Shown in pieces: positions 26,702 to 36,812 of a stretch of 64,000 bases of DNA; the stretch's first letter is position 1; each line of letters begins with the position of its first letter. The stretch is from NCBI RefSeq assembly GCF_004570845.1, contig NZ_SPQZ01000001.1:682001-746000 (forward strand). The letters are read 5' to 3'. The position numbers and the translations under genes are program-made. The stretch is from Orlajensenia leifsoniae (lineage in GTDB: Bacteria > Actinomycetota > Actinomycetes > Actinomycetales > Microbacteriaceae). The notes beneath the pieces were generated by a model. It had not been told where the DNA came from and did not search any database. It was given only the letters and a program-made list of their open reading frames with translations.

Positions 26702-28816
26702 TCAGCGCTTCTTGGCCTTGAGCGTCTTCTCGTCGATCGGAGCCTTGCCCGAGGCGCGGAGATCCGCGTAGTACGCGCGGGCCTCGTCCTGGCGCTCCTG
26801 CTCGGCACCGCTCGCGATCGACGCGCGCAGGTGCTCCGGCTTGTAGCCGAAGGCGTCGACGAGGTCGAGGGCGTGCGGACGCAGCCGCGAGATGAGGCGG
26901 TCGACGTAGGCCGTGACGGCCTGGGCGCGCTTGGCCGAGAGGCGCCCATTGATGAGGTACCAGGCCAGGTGCTTCTCGACCAGACCGAGGCCGAAGAGGT
27001 CGCGCAGCCAGGTGAGCACCTCCTTGGTGCCTGCATCCGTCGTCTTCTCGAGAGCACGCGTGAACGCCTCCCACTGCAGCAGTTCGCCGTGGGCGCGTGC
27101 AGCCTCGATGAGTTCGTTCTGCTGCGAGTTGAACAGGTCGGCTGCAGCCTGCTTGCTGAGCTTGCGGCTGTCTCGGAGGCGTCCGCCGATCCCGGCGATC
27201 ATCGTCTCGACGCGGTCGGTGAGCAGCTCCCGCTGCGTCACGGGGTTGCGCAGCTCGGAGACCGAGCGCGCCGTCGAACCGAAGTCCGCGACGGTCTGGG
27301 CCAGACGGCGCAGCCCGGTGCCGTGATAGGCCCTGTCGACGCCCTGCTCGACGACGTAGCGCGCGAGGGCACCGGCATCCGCCGAGGCGAACTTCTTCGA
27401 GTAATCGGTGAGCAGGCGCTTGGCGACGAGCTGGAGCAGCACGTTGTTGTCGCCCTCGAAGGTGACGTAGACGTCGAGGTCGGCTCGCAGCCCGACGAAG
27501 CGGTTCTCGGCGAGGAAGCCCGAGCCTCCGCAGGCCTCGCGAGCCTCCTGGATGGTGTCGAGGGCCGCCCAGGTCGACAGCGGCTTGAGGGCCGCGGCGA
27601 GGGTCTCGAGGTCCTGCCGGTCGTCGTCGGTGTCGGCCTTGCCGGAGAAGACCGAGTCGAACTTCACCAGGAACTCGTCGTGCGCGAAGGTCTGCGCGTA
27701 GGTCGTGGCGATACGCGGGATCAGGCGACGCTGGTGGCGCTGGTAGTCGAGCAGCACCTCCTCGTCGGTGTCGCTGGCGGCGTTGAACTGGCGGCGCTGG
27801 GTGGCGTACGTCACGGCGATCTTGAGAGCCATGGCCGAGGCCTGGGTTGCGGCACCGTCGAGCGACACCCGGCCCTGCACGAGGGTGCCGAGCATGGTGA
27901 AGAAGCGGCGACCCGGGCTGGCGATGGTGCTCGTGTAGGTGCCGTCCTCGGCGACGTCGCCGTAGCGGTTCAGCAGGTTGGTGCGCGGCACCCGCACGTT
28001 CGTGAAGTGGAGGCGACCGTTGTCGATGCCGTTCAGGCCGCCCTTGAGACCGTCATCCTCGCCGCCGATACCCTTCAGGAAACCGCCCTTGGAGTTGCGG
28101 ATGGGCACGTAGAAGGCGTGCACGCCGTGGTTGACACCCCGCGTGATGAGCTGGGCGAAGACGACGGCTGCCGTGCCGTGCTTGGCGGCGTTGCCGAGGT
28201 AGTCTTTCCACGCCCCGCGGAACGGGGTGTTGATGACGAACTGCTGCTTCTTCTCGTCGTAGGTCGCCGTGGTTCCGATGGAGGCGACGTCGGATCCGTG
28301 GCCGGTCTCGGTCATGGCGAAGGCGCCGGGCACCTTCAACGTCATGGTGTCGGGCAGGAAGGTGAGGTGGTGGTACTCGGTGCCGAGGTGCAGGATGGCG
28401 GCCGAGAACAGTCCCCACTGCACTCCCGACTTGATCTGCAGGCTCGGGTCGGCGGTGACCAGCTCCTCGAATCCGGCGATGTTGCCGCCGTGGTCGTCCA
28501 TGCCGCCGACGGCACTCGGAAACGCCCGGTGCACGCCGCCATGCTCGACGAGCAGGTTCAGCTGCCCCATGACCCTCTCGCGATGCTCCTCCATCGACTG
28601 ACCGTCGATGCGCTGCATCTCGGGGCGAGCAGTGAGCTCCCGCGAGGCGAGGCGCACGTCGGCCCACGTGCCGAGCAGCTGCCGGCCGAGCTTCTCGAGG
28701 TCGATCCGAGGTGCACCCGGCTGGCCGGGCACGGTGATGGGTCCGGTGTCGACGGTCGGACGGATGACCTCGTCGACGTTCTCGTGGTCGGTCGGGCGAA
28801 CGGCAGTGTCAACCAT
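26702..28816 (-). CDS. Acyl-CoA oxidase/dehydrogenase (peroxisomal ACOX-like)
   Basis: 704 aa from the ATG at 28816, which has GAGGA just upstream; the longer open frame is not needed. The size is that of acyl-CoA oxidases rather than the ~380-aa dehydrogenases. GAFAMTETGHGSDVASIGTT is the FAD and substrate motif; FRGAWKDYLGNAAKH, GINDGRLHFTNVRVPR-like GIDNGRLHFTNVRVPRTN, and ACGGSGFLAENR with VTFEGDNNVLLQLVAKRLL (catalytic Glu region) follow; the C-terminal ~250 residues are helical. It oxidises acyl-CoA to enoyl-CoA for fatty acid beta-oxidation. No other beta-oxidation gene is next to it. Confidence 0.9.
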   Translation of the reverse strand: MVDTAVRPTDHENVDEVIRPTVDTGPITVPGQPGAPRIDLEKLGRQLLGTWADVRLASRELTARPEMQRIDGQSMEEHRERVMGQLNLLVEHGGVHRAFPSAVGGMDDHGGNIAGFEELVTADPSLQIKSGVQWGLFSAAILHLGTEYHHLTFLPDTMTLKVPGAFAMTETGHGSDVASIGTTATYDEKKQQFVINTPFRGAWKDYLGNAAKHGTAAVVFAQLITRGVNHGVHAFYVPIRNSKGGFLKGIGGEDDGLKGGLNGIDNGRLHFTNVRVPRTNLLNRYGDVAEDGTYTSTIASPGRRFFTMLGTLVQGRVSLDGAATQASAMALKIAVTYATQRRQFNAASDTDEEVLLDYQRHQRRLIPRIATTYAQTFAHDEFLVKFDSVFSGKADTDDDRQDLETLAAALKPLSTWAALDTIQEAREACGGSGFLAENRFVGLRADLDVYVTFEGDNNVLLQLVAKRLLTDYSKKFASADAGALARYVVEQGVDRAYHGTGLRRLAQTVADFGSTARSVSELRNPVTQRELLTDRVETMIAGIGGRLRDSRKLSKQAAADLFNSQQNELIEAARAHGELLQWEAFTRALEKTTDAGTKEVLTWLRDLFGLGLVEKHLAWYLINGRLSAKRAQAVTAYVDRLISRLRPHALDLVDAFGYKPEHLRASIASGAEQERQDEARAYYADLRASGKAPIDEKTLKAKKR

Positions 28817-28979
28817 CGTGGTCCTCACATCTCGCAGTAGGGGTGTGTCCCCACGGTACGAGCGTGATCGGAGCAGGCGAAACTCTGCGTGGCTGGGCCA
28901 CAAACGGGGAACGGATGCTGGCGCACGGCGTTGGCGGCATCCGACAAAGACAGCTCCCGGGCTGGGTGAAAGACCACAA

Positions 28980-28992
28980 GGGGGCGACCCCC
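28980..28992 (-). terminator. Short GC hairpin after the 133-aa membrane protein gene
   Basis: GGGGG-CGA-CCCCC lies about 20 nt past the stop at 29013 on the minus strand and is followed there by CTTGTGGTCTTTC. The stem is only 5 bp, so the call is weak. Confidence 0.3.
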
Positions 28993-29012
28993 GAGCGGGA
29001 GGTTCCCGATGG

Positions 29013-29414
29013 TCAGCCGCGGAAGAACGCCGCGGCCCGGCCCGTCCAGAGCAGCAGGATGATGACCAGGGCGATGAAGGCCGTGACGAGGGCGCCGATG
29101 AACTGCGAGGGTGCGGCGATCATCACGAAGAGCGCACCGATGAGGGTGACGACCTCGAACGCCGTGACGACCACCCGCGCGCCGTTGCTGCCGCGGAGGA
29201 GCCCTCGGGCGATGACGATGATGATGATGCCCACGAGGATGTAGAGGATGGCCGAGGTGATGAGCGCCCCGCTGCTCCCGAAATCGAGGACGATGGCCGG
29301 GTCGTGCTGGTTGAACAGCAGGAGGATGCCGACGACGATGTCGAAGACTCCCTGGATCCACGCCAGAACGGCGATGAACGTGACTCCTCCGGGGCGGCTG
29401 ACCGTCAGGCTCAT
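29013..29414 (-). CDS. Four-helix membrane protein, paralog A
   Basis: 133 aa from the ATG at 29414 (GAGGAG upstream; an ATG at 29426 is also possible). Four hydrophobic segments: IAVLAWIQGVFDIVVGILLL, ILYILVGIIIIVIARGLL, VVTLIGALFVMIAAP and ALVTAFIALVIILLLW. It has the RPGGVT-x-A-x-L-x-W-x-x-G start seen in the neighbour at 29455, so the two are tandem paralogs. Small DUF7144-like integral membrane proteins of this form are common in Actinobacteria and have no known role. Confidence 0.75.
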   Translation of the reverse strand: MSLTVSRPGGVTFIAVLAWIQGVFDIVVGILLLFNQHDPAIVLDFGSSGALITSAILYILVGIIIIVIARGLLRGSNGARVVVTAFEVVTLIGALFVMIAAPSQFIGALVTAFIALVIILLLWTGRAAAFFRG

Positions 29415-29454
29415 GGGGCTCCTCATGTCTCAAGTGACTTTCAGGCTAGTGGCG

Positions 29455-29856
29455 TCAGTGGTCCTCACGGAAGTAATCGTTCGCCGGCCTGGTGAAGAGC
29501 AGGACGATCACGATGACCGATGCCGCGATGCCGACCCATGACCCGAAGAACACCGAGGGGAGCAGCAGGGCGGGCACCAACGCGGCGAGGATCGAGATCC
29601 CGTGGGCGCCCGTCGCCACGATGCGCGCGGTGTTCTTGGCGCTCAGCAGTCCGCCACCGGCGAAGAACAGGATCGCGCCGAAGAGCAGGGCGACGATGGC
29701 CGAGGTGAACAGCTGGGCCGCTCCCCCGAACTCGAGCACCACGACGCTCACACCGGACTGCGCGAGCAGCACGACGCCGATGACGATGTCGATGACGCCC
29801 GCGAGCCAGGTGAGGGCACCGGCGACGGTCACCACTGCGGGTCTGCGGTAGGCCAT
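29455..29856 (-). CDS. Four-helix membrane protein, paralog B
   Basis: 133 aa. RRPAVVTVAGALTWLAGVID and VLEFGGAAQLFTSAIVALLF line up with the downstream paralog, and so does the NTARIVATGAHGISILAAL segment. The end RPANDYFRED parallels TGRAAAFFRG. Both are polytopic and unannotated. The start codon lies 6 nt after TACACT (leaderless). No partner gene suggests a role. Confidence 0.75.
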   Translation of the reverse strand: MAYRRPAVVTVAGALTWLAGVIDIVIGVVLLAQSGVSVVVLEFGGAAQLFTSAIVALLFGAILFFAGGGLLSAKNTARIVATGAHGISILAALVPALLLPSVFFGSWVGIAASVIVIVLLFTRPANDYFREDH

Positions 29857-29862
29857 GGGGTG

Positions 29863-29868
29863 AGTGTA
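29863..29868 (-). promoter_or_regulatory. -10 box of a leaderless promoter (membrane protein paralog B)
   Basis: Minus-strand TACACT sits 6 nt before the ATG at 29856. Confidence 0.45.
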
Positions 29869-29970
29869 GCGATGGCGGCCGAAGGCCCGCGGAACTGCAG
29901 ATGTTCGCGCAGGCCCTCGGCTTCGGCGGCGACTTCGTCGCTGCCTCTGCCAGCGGGAGGCGTCCCCCGG

Positions 29971-30810
29971 CTACGCGCTCCGCTGGTAGGCGCGGAAGGC
30001 GCGGGTGGCGATCCAGGTGAGCACCACCGTGAACGCGGCGAGCATGCCGAGGTTGCTCCACACGCTCGCCCAGTCGGGGTTCGCCTGCAGCGCCTCGCGG
30101 CCTGCGACGACGGCCCATTCGAACGGGTTCCAGGCTGCGGCATCCGCCACCCAGTCCGCCGACAGGCTGGTGTCCATCAGGGCGGAGCTCAGGAACATCA
30201 GCGGGATGGTGATGAGCTGCGACAGACCGATGAGCACGGTCTGGTTGCGTGCGAGCAGCGCCGCCGCGTTCGACAGCGCCGAGAACGACGCCGTGAGCAG
30301 CATGGCTGCCAGCATCATGATCAGGATGCCGCCGAGCCCGCCATCGAAGCGCGCACCGCACAGCCAGGCGACGCCCAGGACGATGAGGGTCTGCACCACG
30401 GTGAGGATGGCCTGGTAGACGAGCGTGGCCGTCATCAGCGCACCGCGGTTGGTCGGCGACGTGAGGAGGCGGTCCATCACGCCGCGGTCCATGTCCTCGA
30501 TGTAACTGGTGCCGGCCCAGGCACTGCCGAACAGCGCCATCATCATGACGATTCCGGGCGTGAGGAACTCGAGGTAGCTCGAACCTCCAGCGAAGCCCGG
30601 GATCTCGACGACCGACTGGAAGAGCTGCCCGAACAGCAGCAGCCAGATGAGCGGCTGAACGACATTCATGACGAGGAAGGCCGGGATGCGCACCGCGGCA
30701 CGCAGGTGGCGGAGCGTCAGGTAGCCGGTGTGGGCGAAGAAGCCGGCACCGGCGGGGCGGGCGTAGCTGGCGGGCCGTGTCGGCTGCGCGGGGGCGGTCA
30801 GGGTGCTCAT
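29971..30810 (-). CDS. ABC-2 type transporter permease (DrrB-like)
   Basis: 279 aa with six membrane helices and the ABC-2 fold: LRAAVRIPAFLVMNVVQPLI near the start, LEFLTPGIVMMMALFGSAW, the ED-x-D-RGVMDRLLTSP loop that contacts the ATPase, and IPLMFLSSALMDTS. The last segment has NPFEWAVVAGREAL. It forms the membrane part of an exporter with the ATPase encoded just upstream; the two genes overlap by 4 bp (ATGA). The natural substrate could be an antibiotic or lipid but is not readable. Confidence 0.92.
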   Translation of the reverse strand: MSTLTAPAQPTRPASYARPAGAGFFAHTGYLTLRHLRAAVRIPAFLVMNVVQPLIWLLLFGQLFQSVVEIPGFAGGSSYLEFLTPGIVMMMALFGSAWAGTSYIEDMDRGVMDRLLTSPTNRGALMTATLVYQAILTVVQTLIVLGVAWLCGARFDGGLGGILIMMLAAMLLTASFSALSNAAALLARNQTVLIGLSQLITIPLMFLSSALMDTSLSADWVADAAAWNPFEWAVVAGREALQANPDWASVWSNLGMLAAFTVVLTWIATRAFRAYQRSA

Positions 30811-31850
30811 GATGCGCTCGTCTCGAGGCTGGTGGCGGCATCCGTCGCCCGACGCGCGAAGCGGTCCTGGGCGGCGGCGAAGGAGTGCCCGGTGTGGGCG
30901 AGGTAGACGTCGTCGAGGCTGGGCCTGGCGACAGTGGCCGATGCGACCCGCAGGCCCTCGGCGTCGAGCACGGCGAGCGCGAGCGGGAGGGCTGCTCCGC
31001 CATCGTCGGCTCGGGCACGCACGATGCGACCGGCTTCGACAGTCACCTCGCGCAGTTCCGGGACGCGGCCGATGGCGGCGAGCGCATCGGTCAGAGCCTC
31101 CGAGTCGCGCAGCTCGAGCACGACGGCGTCACCGCGGAGCCCGCTCTTCAACTGCTCCGGGGTGCCTTCGGCGACGATGCGGCCGTGAGCGACGATGGCG
31201 AGGCGGTCGGCCAGGCGGTCGGCCTCCTCGAGGTAATGCGTCGTGAGCAGCACCGTCATGCGGTCGCTCCGCGACATCCGTTCGATCTCAGCCCACATCT
31301 CGGCGCGCGCCTCGGGGTCGAGACCCGTGGTGGGCTCGTCGAGGAACAGCACCTCGGGGCTGTGCATCAGGCCGATGGCCACGTCGAGCTTGCGGGCCAT
31401 GCCGCCGGAGTAGGTCTTCACCTGCCTCGTGGCTGCTGTCGTGAGGGAGAAGCGGTCGAGCAGTTCGTCGGCGCGGGTGTGCGCCGCCTTCGTGCCCATG
31501 CCCTGCAGCTGTCCGGCGAGCACGAGGTTCTCGATGCCGGTGTCCATCGGGTCGGACACCTGCTTCTGGGCCACGAAGCCGATGGCCCGTCGCACCTGCT
31601 CAGGATGCCGCCGCACGTCGATACCGGCGACGAAGGCGTCACCGGAGTCGGGGTGCGAGAGCGTCGAGAGGATCTTGACCGTCGTCGACTTGCCGGCGCC
31701 GTTCGGCCCGAGCAGGCCGAAGACCGTGCCGGCCTCGGCTCGGAAGGTGAGCCCGTCGAGGGCTCGGAGAGCGGGCTTGCCGCGCCCCTGGGAGTAGGTC
31801 TTGACGAGGTCGACGGCTTCCAATGCCGACCCTGGTGTTGCTGCAGCCAT
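30807..31850 (-). CDS. ABC transporter ATPase (DrrA-like)
   Basis: 347 aa. Walker A is GLLGPNGAGKSTTVKILSTL, the Q loop lies near VAQKQVSDPMDTG, the signature is TYSGGMARKLDVAIGL, Walker B is VLFLDEPTTGLDPEAR, and TTHYLEEADRLADRL is the H loop. The C-terminal ~120 residues (about 220-347) are the accessory domain typical of daunorubicin-resistance type ATPases. Energises the permease at 29971-30810. GTPEQLKSGLRGD and DDVYLAHTGHSF are family features. Confidence 0.95.
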   Translation of the reverse strand: MAAATPGSALEAVDLVKTYSQGRGKPALRALDGLTFRAEAGTVFGLLGPNGAGKSTTVKILSTLSHPDSGDAFVAGIDVRRHPEQVRRAIGFVAQKQVSDPMDTGIENLVLAGQLQGMGTKAAHTRADELLDRFSLTTAATRQVKTYSGGMARKLDVAIGLMHSPEVLFLDEPTTGLDPEARAEMWAEIERMSRSDRMTVLLTTHYLEEADRLADRLAIVAHGRIVAEGTPEQLKSGLRGDAVVLELRDSEALTDALAAIGRVPELREVTVEAGRIVRARADDGGAALPLALAVLDAEGLRVASATVARPSLDDVYLAHTGHSFAAAQDRFARRATDAATSLETSAS

Positions 31851-31964
31851 GCTGCGCTCCTTCGTTCTCGATGTGGGTTCGAGTCGTCTCAGGGCGCGCG
31901 GGTATTCTGGCAGCGCGCACTGAGCTGGTTCATGTCGGCTTCACGCCGTTCGACTCTGTTGCGA

Positions 31965-31996
31965 GGCGGTTCGGATGTTCCAGCATCCGGACCGCC
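31965..31996 (-). terminator. Hairpin after the HAAS-domain membrane protein gene
   Basis: GGCGGTTCGGATG (31965-31977) and CATCCGGACCGCC (31984-31996) pair with one G-T-type mismatch around a 6-nt loop. It lies 46 nt past the stop at 32042, so it probably ends the PadR operon. Confidence 0.55.
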
Positions 31997-32041
31997 GTTC
32001 CTTCGTGGGTCAGGCCATGGGCCGCTCCAGCGCCGGCATCG

Positions 32042-32986
32042 TCAGCTCTTCCGGGAACCGAACAGCATCTGGGCGAGCACGAGCATCATGACGACCAAGC
32101 CGCCGAGCAGGGCGAGCCACGACCACAGCCAGCCGATCGTGAAGCCGAGCACGATGAAGGCGGCGAAGGCGACGATCCAGATGACGGCCGTGTAGATGCC
32201 GAAACGGGCGGCGGACTCCGGCTCCTCCTCGAAGCGGTTGCCCACGCTCATCTCGCGCTGCGCCTGGCGCAGCCAGGCCTTGTGGCGATTGGTCTGCGTT
32301 GCCCCCAGGAAGGAGAACAGCACGATGCCGGCGATCAGGACGACGGCCGCGATCGCGATGCCCCAGGGCTGGACGGCCCCGAGAGCCATGAGGGCGCCGA
32401 AGCCCAGGCCGGCGACGGTGAGGAAGCTGGCGAGGGCGTAGCCCGCGCCTCGGCGCCGGGGCATGGGGTGGTTCGTGGTCGTCTCCTGCACCAGCGAGTC
32501 GCCGACGATCCAGCCGATGGCGGCGGCTCCGATGCCGATCATCAGGATCGTGACGCCCACCGGCAGCCCGAGCACGCCTGCGGCCGCAAGACCGGCGACG
32601 GTCAGCGCCGCGAGAGCGACGAGGGCGGCCGTCACGACGCGCACGACGAACGCCGGCTTCGGGCGCACTCGCGCCGAGAGGTAGGCGGCGTTCTGGTTCC
32701 AGGGCGAGGCACCTCGTGCGCCGGCCGGGGTGGCCGCATCGGGCAGGGTTGCCGAGGCGGCCTCGGCGGCGAGCTCCCGCACGTCGCCCAGTTCGTCGAT
32801 CGCCTGGCGGGCGGCATCCGTGGTGCTGCTCCCGGAAGCCTCGAGGTCGGCGACGCGGGCGATGAGATTGGCACGCACCTCCTCCTTGAGGTCCTGTGCG
32901 TCCGGGGTCATGTCGACGCCGGCGAAGGCTTCGTCGAGCAGTCTGTGGAGATCGGCGCCCGAGCGGCGAGGCGTGTTGTCAGTCAT
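32042..32986 (-). CDS. HAAS/permease-prefix domain membrane protein, partner of PadR
   Basis: 314 aa. Residues about 1-80 form a helical cytoplasmic domain (LLDEAFAGVD, LKEEVRANLIARVADLEASG, ARQAIDELGDVRELAAEA), the permease prefix or HAAS domain that is nearly always encoded beside a PadR regulator. Six or seven helices follow, in three or four groups (e.g. VVTAALVALAALTVAGLAAA, VTILMIGIGAAAIGWIVGDS). It overlaps the PadR gene by 8 bp. It is probably a sensor or antagonist of PadR at the membrane; the signal is unknown. Confidence 0.8.
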   Translation of the reverse strand: MTDNTPRRSGADLHRLLDEAFAGVDMTPDAQDLKEEVRANLIARVADLEASGSSTTDAARQAIDELGDVRELAAEAASATLPDAATPAGARGASPWNQNAAYLSARVRPKPAFVVRVVTAALVALAALTVAGLAAAGVLGLPVGVTILMIGIGAAAIGWIVGDSLVQETTTNHPMPRRRGAGYALASFLTVAGLGFGALMALGAVQPWGIAIAAVVLIAGIVLFSFLGATQTNRHKAWLRQAQREMSVGNRFEEEPESAARFGIYTAVIWIVAFAAFIVLGFTIGWLWSWLALLGGLVVMMLVLAQMLFGSRKS

Positions 32987-33377
32987 TCTTCGTGTCCTTC
33001 ACGTCGAGAAGCGAGTCGATGACGCGGCGGGTGGCGACCCAGGCCGCGACGTTGCCGCGGAAGATCGCCCGGCCGGCGTCGGTGATGCGGTAGTACTTGC
33101 GGCGACCACCCTGGGTCTCGTCGCCCCAATAGGACTCGACCAGGCCGTCCTTCTCGAGTCGGCGGTAGGTGGCGTAGAGAGTCGCCTCCTTGATCTCGTG
33201 CTCACCGCCGGTCGCGTCGCGGATCGCCTTGAAGATCTCGAACCCGTAGCTGTCGCTACGACGGAGGAGTCCGAGCACGATCGTGTCGGTATGACCGCGC
33301 AGGAGGTCGGCGGCGAATGCGCCGGAGGAGGTTCCGGCCTCGCCCGCCGCCCCCGATGCGGCATCAGTTGTCTTCAT
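32979..33377 (-). CDS. PadR-family transcription regulator
   Basis: 132 aa from the ATG at 33377. DTIVLGLLRRSDSYGFEIFK, then IKEATLYATYRRLEKDGLVE with the wing WGDETQGGRRKYYRIT, give a clear PadR winged helix. A second helix of dimer contacts lies near FRGNVAAWVATRRVIDSLL. It probably represses its own operon by binding the 27-bp palindrome at 33383-33409, which starts 5 bp before the start codon. The downstream HAAS-domain gene overlaps it. Confidence 0.92.
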   Translation of the reverse strand: MKTTDAASGAAGEAGTSSGAFAADLLRGHTDTIVLGLLRRSDSYGFEIFKAIRDATGGEHEIKEATLYATYRRLEKDGLVESYWGDETQGGRRKYYRITDAGRAIFRGNVAAWVATRRVIDSLLDVKDTKND

Positions 33378-33382
33378 CACGT

Positions 33383-33409
33383 CAAGTACTGTATCACATA
33401 CAGTACTTG
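33383..33409. promoter_or_regulatory. Perfect 27-bp palindrome, probable PadR operator
   Basis: CAAGTACTGTA (33383-33393) and TACAGTACTTG (33399-33409) are separated by TCACA. It lies 5 bp in front of the PadR start and near the start of the divergent GNAT gene. Dyads with this layout are what PadR dimers bind. Confidence 0.75.
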
Positions 33410-33442
33410 TTCTGATCCCCAAGTTCGGACTGAAGGGCGCAG

Positions 33443-33448
33443 TAGTTT
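33443..33448 (+). promoter_or_regulatory. -10 box of a leaderless promoter (GNAT)
   Basis: TAGTTT lies 6 nt before the ATG at 33455. The PadR palindrome ends 33 bp upstream of it. Confidence 0.45.
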
Positions 33449-33454
33449 GTGGGG

Positions 33455-33878
33455 ATGGAATCGCCAGACGTCACAGTTCGAGCCGCGACGATCGCCGACG
33501 CCGACGCCGTGTGGCCGATGGCGCGGGACTTCGCGACGACGTTCCGGCCGGAGGAGGCCGCCTATCGGGCGACATTCCCCCTGTTGCTCGAGGATCCGGA
33601 TGCCCTGTTGATCGTCGCGGAGGCCGAGGGGCGGCTCGTCGGTTACCTGCTCGCGGATGCGCATCGCACGTTCCTGGCGAACGGGCCCGTGGCCTGGGTC
33701 GAGGAGGTCAAGGTCACGATGCGGCGCTCGGGCGTCGGATCGGCCCTGATGGCCGCGGCCGAGACGTGGGCGCGGGATGTGGTGGGAGCGCCGTACCTGG
33801 CGCTCGCGAGCCGGCGGGCCGGGGACTTCTATGCGGCGCTCGGCTACGAGGAGTCGGCGGTGTTCTGGCGGAGGATGC

Positions 33879-33889
<11 letters not shown>
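33455..33889 (+). CDS. GNAT-family N-acetyltransferase
   Basis: 144 aa, a single GNAT domain. VTVRAATIADADAVWPMARD starts the fold; LLIVAEAEGRLVGYLLADAH, VEEVKVTMRRSGVGSALMAA holds the acetyl-CoA pyrophosphate loop (R-x-x-G-V-G-S), and LALASRRAGDFYAALGYEES is the last motif. It acetylates an amine of unknown identity. Its stop overlaps the recQ 3' end by 11 bp on the other strand. Confidence 0.88.
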
Positions 33890-35909
<2,020 letters not shown>

Positions 35910-35915
35910 CCGGCG

Positions 35916-35921
35916 ATTCTA
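35916..35921 (-). promoter_or_regulatory. -10 box of a leaderless promoter (recQ)
   Basis: Minus-strand TAGAAT lies 6 nt before the GTG at 35909. Confidence 0.5.
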
Positions 35922-35987
35922 TGCGGCGGGGCTGACGGTGAAGGCTGGGTGCGGGTGGGGTGGGGACGGATCGCCGCTCCCCCAAGC

Positions 35988-36034
35988 GCCGGTCGAGTAG
36001 CCCGCGAGCGAAGCGAGCAGGCGTATCGAGACCA
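35988..36034. repeat. Dispersed palindromic repeat, family 1, copy A (inverted)
   Basis: Contains GTCGAGTAG, a GCGAGCGAAGCGAGC hairpin core and GTATCGAGACCA. Its reverse complement matches copies at 36068-36117 and 55626-55676. It lies between recQ and copC in inverted orientation to copy B. Confidence 0.7.
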
Positions 36035-36067
36035 CTCTCAGGGCACTCGGGAGGCGCCGGGGTGGGA

Positions 36068-36117
36068 GTGATCTCGATACGTGTCCGACTGCGTCGGGCA
36101 CCACTCGATCAGCGGGG
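36068..36117. repeat. Dispersed palindromic repeat, family 1, copy B
   Basis: Runs from GTGATCTCGATACGTGTCC to CACTCGATCAGCGGG, with GACTGCGTCGGGC in the middle that can fold into a hairpin. It ends at the 3' end of copC (stop at 36121). Copies A and B face each other 33 bp apart, a REP/BIME-like arrangement. Confidence 0.75.
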
Positions 36118-36120
36118 GGA

Positions 36121-36807
36121 TCAGCGGGCGCCCGGGTCCTCCTTCGGGGCCGTCGCCTCGTAGGCCTCGGCGTCCGACGGGGCATCGGGGTTGCGGCGGC
36201 GGAGCACCAGGAGCGTGACGACGACGGCGAGCACGACCACCGCGAGGGCGCCGGCGATCCAGAGCAGGTCGCCGAGCGATGAGGCCGAGGTGGCTGCGGC
36301 ATCCGTCGTCGAATCGTCCGATCCGTCACCGCTCTCGGCAGCCGGAGCCTCGGCCTCTGCGGTCGCGCACATCGGTGCAGTGGCGCTGCCCTCGGCCAGC
36401 TCGGTGCCGTCGGCCGGCGCCCACTCGAACTCGTACTCCCCCGACACAGGATGCCCGTCGGTGGAGACGACCTGCCAGGTCACCGTGTAGGTGCCCGGCT
36501 GCCCGAGCTGCGCGTCGGTCTCGATGGTGGCGTCGACGATCCGGGAGCATCCGTCGCCGTAGAACCTCGGATCCGATGCCGGACCCGACACCTCGATCGC
36601 CGAGCCGTTGCCGAAGGACAGCAGGTTGTCGTTGGTCGTGAGCGAGACCGTGCCCGGCTGCTCGGTGACGGTGCTGTTCTCGGCCGGGGTGGAGCTGACG
36701 GGGTAGTTGTGCGCCGAGGCCGGCCCGGCCGCGCCGAGCACTGAGGCCGCGAGAACCGCGACCCCCGCACCGACGAGGCCGAGCCGGCGACGAAGTCCGG
36801 AGGACAT
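36121..36807 (-). CDS. copC: CopC-domain copper resistance protein, membrane anchored
   Basis: 228 aa. A signal peptide (about 1-32) ends AGPASA, followed by H-N-Y-P so that His is the first mature residue, as in CopC where it binds Cu(II). The core has SSTPAENSTVTEQPGTVSL and TDGHPVSGEYEFEW, the DGH copper ligand motif. An acidic spacer (about 150-175) precedes one helix (LLWIAGALAVVVLAVVVTLL) and a short tail. It probably carries copper on the outer membrane face. Gene order with YcnI supports copper handling; CopD is absent from this unit. Confidence 0.9.
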   Translation of the reverse strand: MSSGLRRRLGLVGAGVAVLAASVLGAAGPASAHNYPVSSTPAENSTVTEQPGTVSLTTNDNLLSFGNGSAIEVSGPASDPRFYGDGCSRIVDATIETDAQLGQPGTYTVTWQVVSTDGHPVSGEYEFEWAPADGTELAEGSATAPMCATAEAEAPAAESGDGSDDSTTDAAATSASSLGDLLWIAGALAVVVLAVVVTLLVLRRRNPDAPSDAEAYEATAPKEDPGAR

Positions 36808-36812
36808 GAGCT

